Below, piece by piece: positions 1-5,885 of a DNA stretch of 14,901 nt. The notes under the pieces were generated by a model. The model did no database searches and was not told the DNA's origin. It was given only the letters and a program-made list of their open reading frames with translations. Position 1 is the first letter of the stretch. Every line of letters begins with the position of its first letter. The DNA comes from an uncultured Candidatus Saccharibacteria bacterium. Lineage in GTDB: Bacteria; Patescibacteriota; Saccharimonadia; Saccharimonadales; Saccharimonadaceae. A program made the position numbers and the translations under genes. The DNA is taken from assembly GCA_937958235.1 (NCBI GenBank), contig CALFGG010000048.1, positions 1 to 14,901 of the forward strand, written 5' to 3'.

Positions 1-975
1 ATATATATCAAAGATAACTAATTCTGCTGGTTCACATTTTGCAATTTGTCGGCATAACTCTGAGCCAATAGAACCTCCACCGCCAGTAACAATCACTTTT
101 TGACCAGCTAGGTTACCTTTGATTTCATCAAAATTAATTTCAACTTGATCACGCCCTAGGAAATCTTCATATGAAAGTGGTCGAATATTAGATATAAGAT
201 TTGTAGTCCTTTGATTCATTGAGAGATAAATAGAAGGAAGAATCTTAATCTCACATTTAGTTTTCTGACATTCTTTAACTATCTCTGAAATAACACTTTT
301 TGATGCAGAAGGAATTGCGATAATAATTTCATCTGCATTGAATTTTTCGGCAGCATTTTTAATTAACCTACGATTGCCAAAAATAGGAATACCCTTAATG
401 CGAGAACCTTTTCTGTTTTTGTTATCATCAATAACACATACAATCTTTTCATCAAACTCGTTGTTATTTCGAGAAATTTCATCAATAAGTAGTCTACCAG
501 CTTCACCGCTACCCACAATAATAGTATTTTTTGTTTTTCGTTTATTTAGAGATTTTAGATAGATAAATCTTGCAATCCTGTATGAATATCTTATCAAGCT
601 CACGGCGAGAATCATGAATAGAGTATGGATAATAAAGTAACTAGTTGGCATCTTGATATGTAAGATGTTTTTATAAAGAAAAATAATTGCTTCGCTTATG
701 AAACAAGCTGGGATGATCTGCAATAATTCATTCACTGATGCATATCTCCAGATAGAAATATATAGACCAAATCCAGCGAAGACAGAAAGCATAATAAGAA
801 TATCTAGCCAAAGAAGATTTCTTATATTAAGAAAGAACTCATTGGGAATGTCATTAAAGTCAAATCTTAGCGAAATTGCCAAAAAAGATACGCAAGAAAA
901 AATAATGCTGTCAAGAGCGATTAGAAGTATTATTTGAAAAAGTTTAGCCTTAAGGATGTGATTTATTTTTTTCAT
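1..975 (-). CDS. FlaA1/CapD-like membrane nucleotide-sugar dehydratase/epimerase, C-terminus off the window
   Basis: This is the first 325 codons of a gene that runs off the left edge, open from an ATG at 975-973 preceded by AAAGGA. The visible protein begins with about 130 hydrophobic residues that read as four membrane segments. A first Rossmann-like nucleotide-binding loop follows near residue 150 (IIVGSGEAG). The linker carries the family signature RPLSYEDFLGRD, and the catalytic Rossmann fold opens near residue 290 with VTGGGGSIGSEL. This order is that of FlaA1/CapD/PglF/WbpM-type enzymes, which are usually around 600 residues. They act on UDP-sugars (4,6-dehydration or C5 epimerisation) at the inner face of the membrane, at the start of capsule, O-antigen or glycoprotein glycan synthesis. 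The active-site S/M-Y-K residues lie outside the window, so the exact reaction cannot be called. Substrate is unknown. The family assignment is firm. Confidence 0.88.
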   Translation of the reverse strand, partial: MKKINHILKAKLFQIILLIALDSIIFSCVSFLAISLRFDFNDIPNEFFLNIRNLLWLDILIMLSVFAGFGLYISIWRYASVNELLQIIPACFISEAIIFLYKNILHIKMPTSYFIIHTLFMILAVSLIRYSYRIARFIYLKSLNKRKTKNTIIVGSGEAGRLLIDEISRNNNEFDEKIVCVIDDNKNRKGSRIKGIPIFGNRRLIKNAAEKFNADEIIIAIPSASKSVISEIVKECQKTKCEIKILPSIYLSMNQRTTNLISNIRPLSYEDFLGRDQVEINFDEIKGNLAGQKVIVTGGGGSIGSELCRQIAKCEPAELVIFDIY

Positions 976-1090
976 TTTTTCCTTTACTATTATTTGACTT
1001 TATCACTGTTTTACTATTTAATACTAGCGAAAAAATAATCTTATCATAAGATATATATCCACCTAACTAACCTATAATAGTCTAATATTT

Positions 1091-1118
1091 AGGATACAAG
1101 TTTTTTTGAATAAGTCAA
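1091..1118 (-). promoter_or_regulatory. Candidate sigma-70-type promoter for the FlaA1-like gene
   Basis: On the minus strand TTGACT (1118-1113) is followed after 16 bases by TATCCT (1096-1091). It lies about 115 bases upstream of the ATG at 975, which would leave a long AT-rich leader. A second possible -10 (TATTAT) lies closer to the gene, so the start site is not settled. Confidence 0.4.
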
Positions 1119-1145
1119 CCTTGAGCGTAATTATTTAAGTCCATT

Positions 1146-1168
1146 AAAAAGGGAGGCCTCAGCCTCCC
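1146..1168 (-). terminator. Intrinsic terminator of the orphan gene ending at 1211
   Basis: Read on the minus strand, GGGAGGC and GCCTCCC pair as a perfect 7-bp stem around a TGAG loop, followed at once by five T. It sits 43 bases after the stop codon at 1211 and separates this gene from the promoter of the FlaA1-like gene. Confidence 0.85.
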
Positions 1169-1210
1169 AAGCTATACTAAAACTCTTCTTTGCTTTTTCT
1201 CTCATACCTT

Positions 1211-2155
1211 CTAGCTAACAACTCCATCACTCTGAGATCCGACAACATGGATCTTGCGATTTGAATCATTATGCGTTAACGACTTTGCCGGCCTTACGTC
1301 AAGCTCTGTTTGATCCCTGAACTCTGGATAGATCGACTCCTTTTTTGCTTGTGGTGTCGACTTAGAGCCACTTCCCATGAGTGCCTTAAGCTCCTCTGGA
1401 GAGAGCTGCATATCCGCTGAAGGATTGGATAGCCCCATCTTAAAATTCTCTGGGAGAGGCTGAGTTCCCTTCTTTAGCATCTCAAAAATCTGCAGGTTGC
1501 TCTTCGCGCCGCGCCATAATTCTGACGACTCCTTATTATCTAAACTTTTAATAATTAATCGTAAATTATGACTGAGCTCACTCGCCACCTTCACACATAG
1601 CGACTTATTCTCAAACTCCTCTTTAATCTGAGCCTCGAGAGCAAGTAGTTTACCCTTCAGAGAAACAACGCAGTCACTGGTACACTCAATATCCTGATAA
1701 AACTGACGACCTAGCTCAGCATGCTTCTTAAAAAACAGCTTGGTGAATGGATCGTCGATCAACTCCTGGAAGAGCTTTATGATCCACTTTTCCTCATCGA
1801 AAATGTAAATACAGATCGAAGAGACAATCGTAGCAGCCGCATAGTCCGGATGATTATGGTAGTATTCCAAGACTTTTAAGATTTTCGCTCTTAAAAGCTT
1901 CTCGTAATACTCAGTTGCCTGCAGTAAAATCTGCTCAAAAGCCATATATTCGACTCTCTGAACATCAATCACGTTCAAAGGAATATAAGCCTTAATAGTG
2001 GCAAGCATCTGACTAGTCTTCCCCACCAGATCCAGCTTAGCCTTCACTAACTCATCCGTATAAGTAAAAAATAATTTTTCACTTATACTGGTCTGATTAG
2101 GATTCGCCGCCTCGATTATTGTACTCTTTTTTGCATTCATTTCTGTTTTCTTCAT
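1211..2155 (-). CDS. Orphan helical cytoplasmic protein, 314 residues
   Basis: I do not recognise this family. The start is placed at the ATG at 2155 because AAAGGAG stands six bases before it; the longer in-frame ATG at 2215 has no ribosome site. No signal peptide or membrane segment is seen. Residues ~25-225 read as a run of amphipathic helices with heptad-like spacing, rich in Leu, Glu, Lys and Ile. Residues ~240-314 look disordered (polar, Ser/Lys/Pro-rich) around a short motif LSPEELKALMGSGS that could be a docking helix. The stop is TAG, followed by a strong terminator. It is the last of three orphan genes on this strand, each with its own promoter and terminator, so it is probably expressed alone. 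A scaffold or effector-like role is conceivable but nothing in the sequence proves it. Confidence 0.75.
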   Translation of the reverse strand: MKKTEMNAKKSTIIEAANPNQTSISEKLFFTYTDELVKAKLDLVGKTSQMLATIKAYIPLNVIDVQRVEYMAFEQILLQATEYYEKLLRAKILKVLEYYHNHPDYAAATIVSSICIYIFDEEKWIIKLFQELIDDPFTKLFFKKHAELGRQFYQDIECTSDCVVSLKGKLLALEAQIKEEFENKSLCVKVASELSHNLRLIIKSLDNKESSELWRGAKSNLQIFEMLKKGTQPLPENFKMGLSNPSADMQLSPEELKALMGSGSKSTPQAKKESIYPEFRDQTELDVRPAKSLTHNDSNRKIHVVGSQSDGVVS

Positions 2156-2245
2156 TTCTTCTCCTTTGTTGTGTCTTTTGACACGGAAACTAAGATGGAA
2201 ATCCCACCTTGACATGCTCTTTTTTGAGCGGGCTTCTTGAGTTTT

Positions 2246-2314
2246 AGTATTTTAAAATACTTTACTATATCACTGTAACATGTTCTATTAAAACATAAAT
2301 AATATATAGTGCAA
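2246..2314 (-). promoter_or_regulatory. Promoter region with a perfect 16-bp palindrome
   Basis: On the minus strand TTGCAC (2314-2309), a 17-base spacer and TTAATA (2291-2286) form a fair promoter. Between it and the ATG at 2155 lies AGTATTTTAAAATACT (2246-2261), a perfect palindrome of 16 bp. It could be an operator or simply an AT-rich symmetry. The rest of the intergenic stretch 2216-2372 shows no gene. Confidence 0.35.
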
Positions 2315-2372
2315 GAATAAACGTTTTGGAAGTGCGATTAAGGTATGATTAAGGTGTGATTTTGTGAGCATG

Positions 2373-2393
2373 AAAAAGGGAGCCGCGGCTCCC
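2373..2393 (-). terminator. Intrinsic terminator of the orphan gene ending at 2535
   Basis: On the minus strand GGGAGC and GCTCCC (extendable by one pair) enclose a CGCG loop and run straight into five T. It lies about 140 bases after the stop at 2535, so the mRNA would have an unusually long 3' untranslated region. Confidence 0.8.
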
Positions 2394-2454
2394 ATAAAAT
2401 CGTTAAGACTTGTAGTTTTGTATTGTAATGATTCCTATATTCAATTGTATTTTT

Positions 2455-2487
2455 GGTGTATACGACCGGAATACCCAGTTATACACC
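2455..2487. repeat. Inverted repeat in the 3' untranslated region
   Basis: GGTGTATA (2455-2462) and TATACACC (2480-2487) are exact 8-bp inverted copies around a 17-base loop. The element lies between the stop codon at 2535 and the terminator at 2373-2393. It would fold as an RNA hairpin, but has no U-tract and so is not itself a terminator. Confidence 0.5.
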
Positions 2488-2534
2488 TGATGTCTCGTTA
2501 AGATGTATATATTAAAACCCCAAAATTACTCAGT

Positions 2535-2936
2535 TTATCCTAGTTGCTCATCATGATTTCTTTGTACGGCATGCCAATGACACAGAAGCACAGGAGGAAG
2601 ATCCGTTTCGTCGAATCCATAATAAGCCTCGGGCCCCATAAACATGTCGAGCAAAATTGGGATGCTTTTATTATCATTCGGCTTCAGTTTGAGACGAGAA
2701 ATTCGCAACACCAGCTCAGGATATTCATAAATGAGCCTATCGAAGAACCACTCATTTTCCCTTGCCTCATCGCCGAAGTAAATCAAACCGGTACTCCTGA
2801 AAGAATTCATAAAGCGTAAGAACTTCTTCTTTGTACCATTAATCTTAAACTGACTAAGTCTGCAGAACGGGCTCCGTGTCGCTTTTTCTGGTTGGTCCGC
2901 TTGATCATGCTTAGCCTTTAAAAAACCAAATATCAT
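2535..2936 (-). CDS. Orphan small cytoplasmic protein, 133 residues
   Basis: I do not recognise this family. The ATG at 2936 is preceded by AAGGAGG, the strongest ribosome site in the window, so the start is secure. The first six residues (MIFGFL) are hydrophobic but too short for a signal peptide. The middle is basic and aromatic (FKINGTKKKFLRFMNSF). It is followed by a stretch rich in Tyr, Leu and Glu and a C-terminal part with Gly-Pro-Glu-Ala-Tyr-Tyr, and finally CHWHAVQRNHDEQ. The closely placed Cys and His residues (CHWH, then NH) might bind a metal, but no known finger pattern is met. It stands between two other orphan genes on the same strand and carries its own promoter (3014-3041) and terminator (2373-2393). 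Confidence 0.75.
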   Translation of the reverse strand: MIFGFLKAKHDQADQPEKATRSPFCRLSQFKINGTKKKFLRFMNSFRSTGLIYFGDEARENEWFFDRLIYEYPELVLRISRLKLKPNDNKSIPILLDMFMGPEAYYGFDETDLPPVLLCHWHAVQRNHDEQLG

Positions 2937-2985
2937 CTTTTCCTCCTTGAAAGGAATTTTTGCTTAACGATTTTTAATGTACATT

Positions 2986-3008
2986 TGTTGCTGTCCTAGG
3001 ATGCAACA
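2986..3008. repeat. Inverted repeat in the leader of the 133-residue orphan
   Basis: TGTTGC (2986-2991) and GCAACA (3003-3008) are inverted copies around a centre that holds TCCTAGGA, itself a palindrome. The element lies directly downstream of the promoter at 3014-3041, in the ~70-base leader. It is placed where a repressor or an RNA hairpin could act. Confidence 0.45.
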
Positions 3009-3013
3009 GGAGT

Positions 3014-3041
3014 ATTATAATCTGTTTTTTAATTTTGGCAA
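3014..3041 (-). promoter_or_regulatory. Promoter of the 133-residue orphan gene
   Basis: On the minus strand TTGCCA (3041-3036), a 16-base spacer and a consensus TATAAT (3019-3014) form a good promoter. The start site would lie near 3007, about 70 bases before the ATG at 2936. Confidence 0.65.
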
Positions 3042-3062
3042 GAGTCCTGTGAGCGGGGCCCT

Positions 3063-3084
3063 AAAAAAGGAGCCGAAGCTCCTT
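3063..3084 (-). terminator. Intrinsic terminator of the split orphan gene ending at 3177
   Basis: On the minus strand AAGGAGC and GCTCCTT form a 7-bp stem closed by a stable TTCG tetraloop and followed by a run of T. It ends the transcript about 95 bases after the stop at 3177. Confidence 0.85.
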
Positions 3085-3176
3085 AAATAAAATAGAAGTG
3101 ACGTGCTGTGAGAAATTCAGAATCCGCTTCATGACGACCGGGAAGCTACTTAAGGCCCTCTCCAGAAGACATCACT

Positions 3177-3617
3177 TTATTCTTCTTGACTATCTGTTTG
3201 AACGAATGGCTCAAGATAGTCGACTAGAGCGCCAACAGAGTACTGTTCAAGAGTAAGTTGCTCATTCCTTAGGATCCAGTTGATCTGGATAATCATAACA
3301 TCAATCGCTTTGTAGAGATGTAAATGTTTATTGCGAATCAGACAAAGCGACTGTTGACACTCTGACAGAATTTCGTAATACTTTGCCAGCTTTTCGCTGC
3401 TTCTTCGCATAGCCGTAAGATACTCTTCAAGAGTGCCAGAACGGATACTTGCATAAAAATTCACAAAGGGACTTTTTGCCAGTAGCATAAAATCTTGATA
3501 GACGGTGCGCTCTTCCTTGAGAAGTTGAACATAAAAATCAACAACATCCTCGAGGTCATTGAGAGTGAGGTCGGAGACTTGCTTATCTTGAATCTGATCT
3601 ATGGCAGAGGTTTCGCT
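3177..3617 (-). CDS. Orphan helical protein, second half, reached by a -1 frame change
   Basis: The shortest ATG-initiated frame here (3488-3177, 103 residues) has no ribosome site. The same frame stays open upstream to 3617 with convincing protein sequence (DLTLNDLEDVVDFYVQLLKE and onward) but no ATG or plausible start. It picks up exactly where the neighbouring 0-frame ORF (3862-3599) meets T TTT TTA at 3623-3617. Joining the two by a -1 step gives one 228-residue helical protein. The family is not recognised. It has no signal peptide or membrane segment, and it has repeated aromatic-acidic helices and a short acidic tail. Three readings are possible: programmed frameshifting, a real inactivating indel, or a homopolymer error in the sequence. 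Confidence 0.55.
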   Translation of the reverse strand, partial: SETSAIDQIQDKQVSDLTLNDLEDVVDFYVQLLKEERTVYQDFMLLAKSPFVNFYASIRSGTLEEYLTAMRRSSEKLAKYYEILSECQQSLCLIRNKHLHLYKAIDVMIIQINWILRNEQLTLEQYSVGALVDYLEPFVQTDSQEE

Positions 3618-3862
3618 AAAAAATTAAAAGCGTCGTAGTCCTCTGTGAGGTCAAAGAATTGATACTCAAGAGTGCCATATCCTAGCTTATCGTTAAAAGC
3701 CTGATCAAGGGTGATGAGGCTTTTGATATTGGCGAAGAGGTTATAAACACAACTAATCGTGACTTCCCTTTCGGCGATGCTGGCATTAATAATCTTGATG
3801 ATGGTCGTAACAACTTCGGTGAGTTCACTTGATAAAATATTGTCATCGTATTCAATTAACAT
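3599..3862 (-). CDS. Orphan helical protein, first half (0 frame, 87 residues)
   Basis: The ATG at 3862 has an AGGGGG ribosome site five bases upstream. The protein is not recognised: soluble, helical and acidic, with residues ~10-60 reading as two amphipathic helices and then LGYGTLEYQFFDLTEDYDAF. After residue 82 the 0 frame adds only five codons (Ala-Lys-Pro-Leu-Pro) before TAG. The overlapping -1 frame continues with good coding sequence for 146 more residues, so this is most likely the N-terminal part of a 228-residue product. The stem pieces CAGAGG and CCTCTG flank the junction, but I see no strong pseudoknot or hairpin just downstream of it. Confidence 0.6.
   Translation of the reverse strand: MLIEYDDNILSSELTEVVTTIIKIINASIAEREVTISCVYNLFANIKSLITLDQAFNDKLGYGTLEYQFFDLTEDYDAFNFLAKPLP
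3617..3623 (-). other. Candidate -1 frameshift heptamer T TTT TTA
   Basis: On the minus strand the codons AAT TTT TTA place a canonical X XXY YYZ heptamer, T TTT TTA, in the 0 frame. A one-base backward slip here moves the ribosome into the long open -1 frame. Five codons later the 0 frame stops at TAG. The six-T run would also be a natural site for an indel or a sequencing error. Confidence 0.5.
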
Positions 3863-3883
3863 AATTCCCCCTTTTCTGAAGAC

Positions 3884-3897
3884 GAGATTATAATCTC
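3884..3897 (-). promoter_or_regulatory. Consensus -10 box inside a perfect 14-bp palindrome
   Basis: GAGATTATAATCTC is a perfect palindrome whose centre is TATAAT on the minus strand, about 25 bases before the ATG at 3862. A weak -35-like TTAAAA lies 18 bases upstream. A repressor bound here would cover the -10 box. A second promoter lies further upstream at 3945-3973. Confidence 0.45.
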
Positions 3898-3944
3898 AAA
3901 TTTAGCACGGTTTTAAATTACTTTACCGGGCTGGTAACGAGCAT

Positions 3945-3973
3945 ATTATAACATTGATTGGTTATTTTTCAAA
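3945..3973 (-). promoter_or_regulatory. Extended -10 promoter upstream of the split orphan gene
   Basis: On the minus strand TGTTATAAT (3953-3945) is a full extended -10, with TTTGAA as a weak -35 seventeen bases upstream, overlapping the end of the Stealth gene. The predicted start near 3938 begins a transcript whose first bases form a small hairpin (TTACC/GGTAA, 3923-3937). Confidence 0.5.
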
Positions 3974-5041
3974 TTGGGATTTTTCAGGAAGGATCTTGGT
4001 GAAGGCCTGTTCAAGCGCTGTTTTGGTCTTGGCTGGATTCTTTACTTCGCCGTCATTAATGCAGAGAATGTGATATTTTTGCTTTTTGACCATTTGAATA
4101 ATTTTTTGGTTATTATCATCCTCGCCTAGCATGGTGTGATGGGAGAATTTGGCAGAACGTGGAATAAAAGCACCGTCAAGGAGTTGAGTGTAGAAAAATA
4201 TCAAATGTGAGATATCTTGGCTGGAGCGGAATGGGTGAGCTGAAGTCGCCTCAAGTTGTTCATTATGTTCTCGCCAGACCGCCTTAAACGTTGATTTTCG
4301 ATAAGACGTGGCACAATGTGGATCATAGATAAGAGAAAACTCTTTCCAAGAAGACAGCAGTAAGTTTCGAAGATTAAAAATACCATACTTGAGATTATAA
4401 GCTTTGAAAAAATGCTGGCGATAGAACTCAGATTTGCGATATTTTTGATTTATTAAAGCCATATTATTCATTTGGATATATGGGAATATATCACGTGACG
4501 GATTATTTATTAGAATATTTTCGGCGAAAGAGGCGCGCGGAAGATAGGTTTCTGCTGAGGTTTTAGAGTGTTTTTGGCTTTTGGCTAGTTTTTTAGAGCT
4601 AGCTTTTATAAAGAAATCAGTTGGCTTTGTGGCCTTTAACAGATAGAAATCATCATTAAAATAGACGAAATACTCCGAGAGTCCGGGGATTAGGTGGAGA
4701 TGATTTTCAATAGTATGAGAATTAAAAGTGGGGAGAAATTCATGCGGAATAAAATCATCATGACGAATAATTTTAAGCTTGGGATGAGCTAAGTTCAGCC
4801 AGTTTGGCGTGTGCCCATAGGTAACAAAGAAGATTTGATTAACCCATGGGGCGAATTTTTCGACACCACGAAACCAGAACTTGAGGAAATCAAAATCATT
4901 ACGGAAGCGAAGATCGGAGGAGTCGGTTTTTTGAGCCTCTAAAGAATCTACCTCTTGAAGAGTTCGTAATTTCTCAGCCAACCATTTGGGATCAGTACCG
5001 TCGACCCAAGTGATGACGAAATCTATTTTTGGCTGAGACAT
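3962..5041 (-). CDS. Stealth-family sugar-phosphate transferase (capsule-type)
   Basis: Stealth proteins are hexose-1-phosphate transferases that build phosphodiester-linked surface glycans, related to the phosphotransferase domain of GlcNAc-1-phosphotransferase. The conserved regions appear in order: CR1 at residues 6-20 (IDFVITWVDGTDPKW); CR2 from residue 43 (DLRFRNDFDFLKFWFRGVEK) to about 135, including TYGH and the acidic FNDDFY at 128-133; CR3 around residues 240-256 with DPHCATSYRKS; and a CR4-like helix with RSSQD at 272-276. The 359-residue length fits. No signal peptide or membrane segment is seen, so it should act in the cytoplasm or at its membrane face. The ATG has GGGAGA upstream and lies ten bases after the DsbA-like gene, so the two are co-transcribed. 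No terminator is visible after it. Donor and acceptor sugars cannot be told. Confidence 0.9.
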   Translation of the reverse strand: MSQPKIDFVITWVDGTDPKWLAEKLRTLQEVDSLEAQKTDSSDLRFRNDFDFLKFWFRGVEKFAPWVNQIFFVTYGHTPNWLNLAHPKLKIIRHDDFIPHEFLPTFNSHTIENHLHLIPGLSEYFVYFNDDFYLLKATKPTDFFIKASSKKLAKSQKHSKTSAETYLPRASFAENILINNPSRDIFPYIQMNNMALINQKYRKSEFYRQHFFKAYNLKYGIFNLRNLLLSSWKEFSLIYDPHCATSYRKSTFKAVWREHNEQLEATSAHPFRSSQDISHLIFFYTQLLDGAFIPRSAKFSHHTMLGEDDNNQKIIQMVKKQKYHILCINDGEVKNPAKTKTALEQAFTKILPEKSQFEK

Positions 5042-5051
5042 CTTATTCTCC

Positions 5052-5777
5052 CTATTTGGTATTATTTGAAGAGCCAGACTCCGCTTTCTTCAATGCGGCA
5101 TCGATCATTTCATGAATAGTCTTTTTGAAGGTGGATTCGTTGACAGAGATGGTTGGAAGTTTTTCGCCATTAATAATAATCGTTGGAGTCTCTGTAATAT
5201 TCACGAGTTTAGCGACTGCCATATCGGATTTAACCTTCTTTTTGACGGACTCGCTATTCATGTCAGAGAGGAACTGATCCGCATTGCCCTGACCTTTCGA
5301 GGCTTCTTCGAAATAAGATTTAAACTTAGCATCACGCTTCCCCGCCTCTAGGTCTTCCCATTCAGCCTGATTTTTAAAGAGAATAGTAGCGTAGGCTTGC
5401 CAGTAACCCTGAAGAGCAGCAGCGTTGGCAGCATGGGCGGCCGCAGTACCATTTTTATGATAACTAAGAATAAAGCTACGAAAAATTAGACCAACCTTGC
5501 CTTTATATTCTTCAACAATTTCTGAAAGATATGGAAAGGTAGTGGCGCAGCCTGGGCACTGATAATCCGCATACTCCACGATGAGCACCTTGGCGTCCTT
5601 ATTTCCCTCATAGTTATCGCCAAGATTACCGTTGCGCTCATCTTTTTCAATATATTTTGAACGATCTAGAGACGCAATCCACTGATCGTATTGCTGGTTC
5701 TGATTATAAGAGTAAACACAGAGAGCCAGAAAACCGACAATCAGCGCGCCAAAGGCAATAATTGGTAATTTCTTCAT
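5052..5777 (-). CDS. Membrane-anchored DsbA-like thiol-disulfide oxidoreductase (thioredoxin-fold, CPGC)
   Basis: The protein catalyses or shuffles disulfides in exported proteins. Residues 4-24 form an uncleaved-looking signal anchor, after which the protein is extracytoplasmic. The thioredoxin fold begins near residue 62 (KVLIVEYADYQCPGC) with the redox pair C74-P-G-C77. The cis-proline loop is ETPTIIING (Pro198). An inserted helical part between (about 105-185) is typical of the Thioredoxin_4/BdbD type, and the 241-residue length agrees. I chose the ATG at 5777 over a TTG five codons earlier because AGGAGG lies three bases before it; the TTG has no ribosome site. The gene leads a two-gene unit with the Stealth transferase. 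Likely clients in this window are the secreted nuclease (four Cys) and the anchored protein at 12537, but that is inference. Confidence 0.9.
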   Translation of the reverse strand: MKKLPIIAFGALIVGFLALCVYSYNQNQQYDQWIASLDRSKYIEKDERNGNLGDNYEGNKDAKVLIVEYADYQCPGCATTFPYLSEIVEEYKGKVGLIFRSFILSYHKNGTAAAHAANAAALQGYWQAYATILFKNQAEWEDLEAGKRDAKFKSYFEEASKGQGNADQFLSDMNSESVKKKVKSDMAVAKLVNITETPTIIINGEKLPTISVNESTFKKTIHEMIDAALKKAESGSSNNTK

Positions 5778-5814
5778 AAACCTCCTAAGCAAAATCTATC
5801 GCTTAATTCAATAA

Positions 5815-5840
5815 ATTTTTGTATAATATAGATATTAGCA
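5815..5840. promoter_or_regulatory. Divergent promoter region between the DsbA-like and CBS genes
   Basis: The only non-coding stretch between the divergent genes (5778-5885) carries TATAAT at 5822-5827 on the plus strand. The minus strand offers TATTAT and TATACA in the same AT-rich block. No clear -35 is seen on either side, so exact start sites are uncertain. Confidence 0.4.
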
Positions 5841-5885
5841 TATTTTAGCGTGTTTGTGGGCAGTGCGACGAAAACGGAGGTAAAA

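Noticed and set aside
338..937. Plus-strand open frames (74 and 79 codons)
   Set aside because: They are antisense to the clearly coding FlaA1-like gene and have no ribosome site or protein-like features.
2156..2215. Upstream start of the 314-residue orphan at 2215
   Set aside because: No ribosome site precedes it, while AAAGGAG stands directly before the ATG at 2155.
2544..2819. Plus-strand 91-codon frame
   Set aside because: Antisense to the 133-residue orphan, which has a strong ribosome site, promoter and terminator.
3177..3862. Internal duplication within the split orphan protein, or distant kinship with the 314-residue orphan
   Set aside because: Only scattered Leu/Glu/Val matches typical of helices could be found by eye, not enough for homology.
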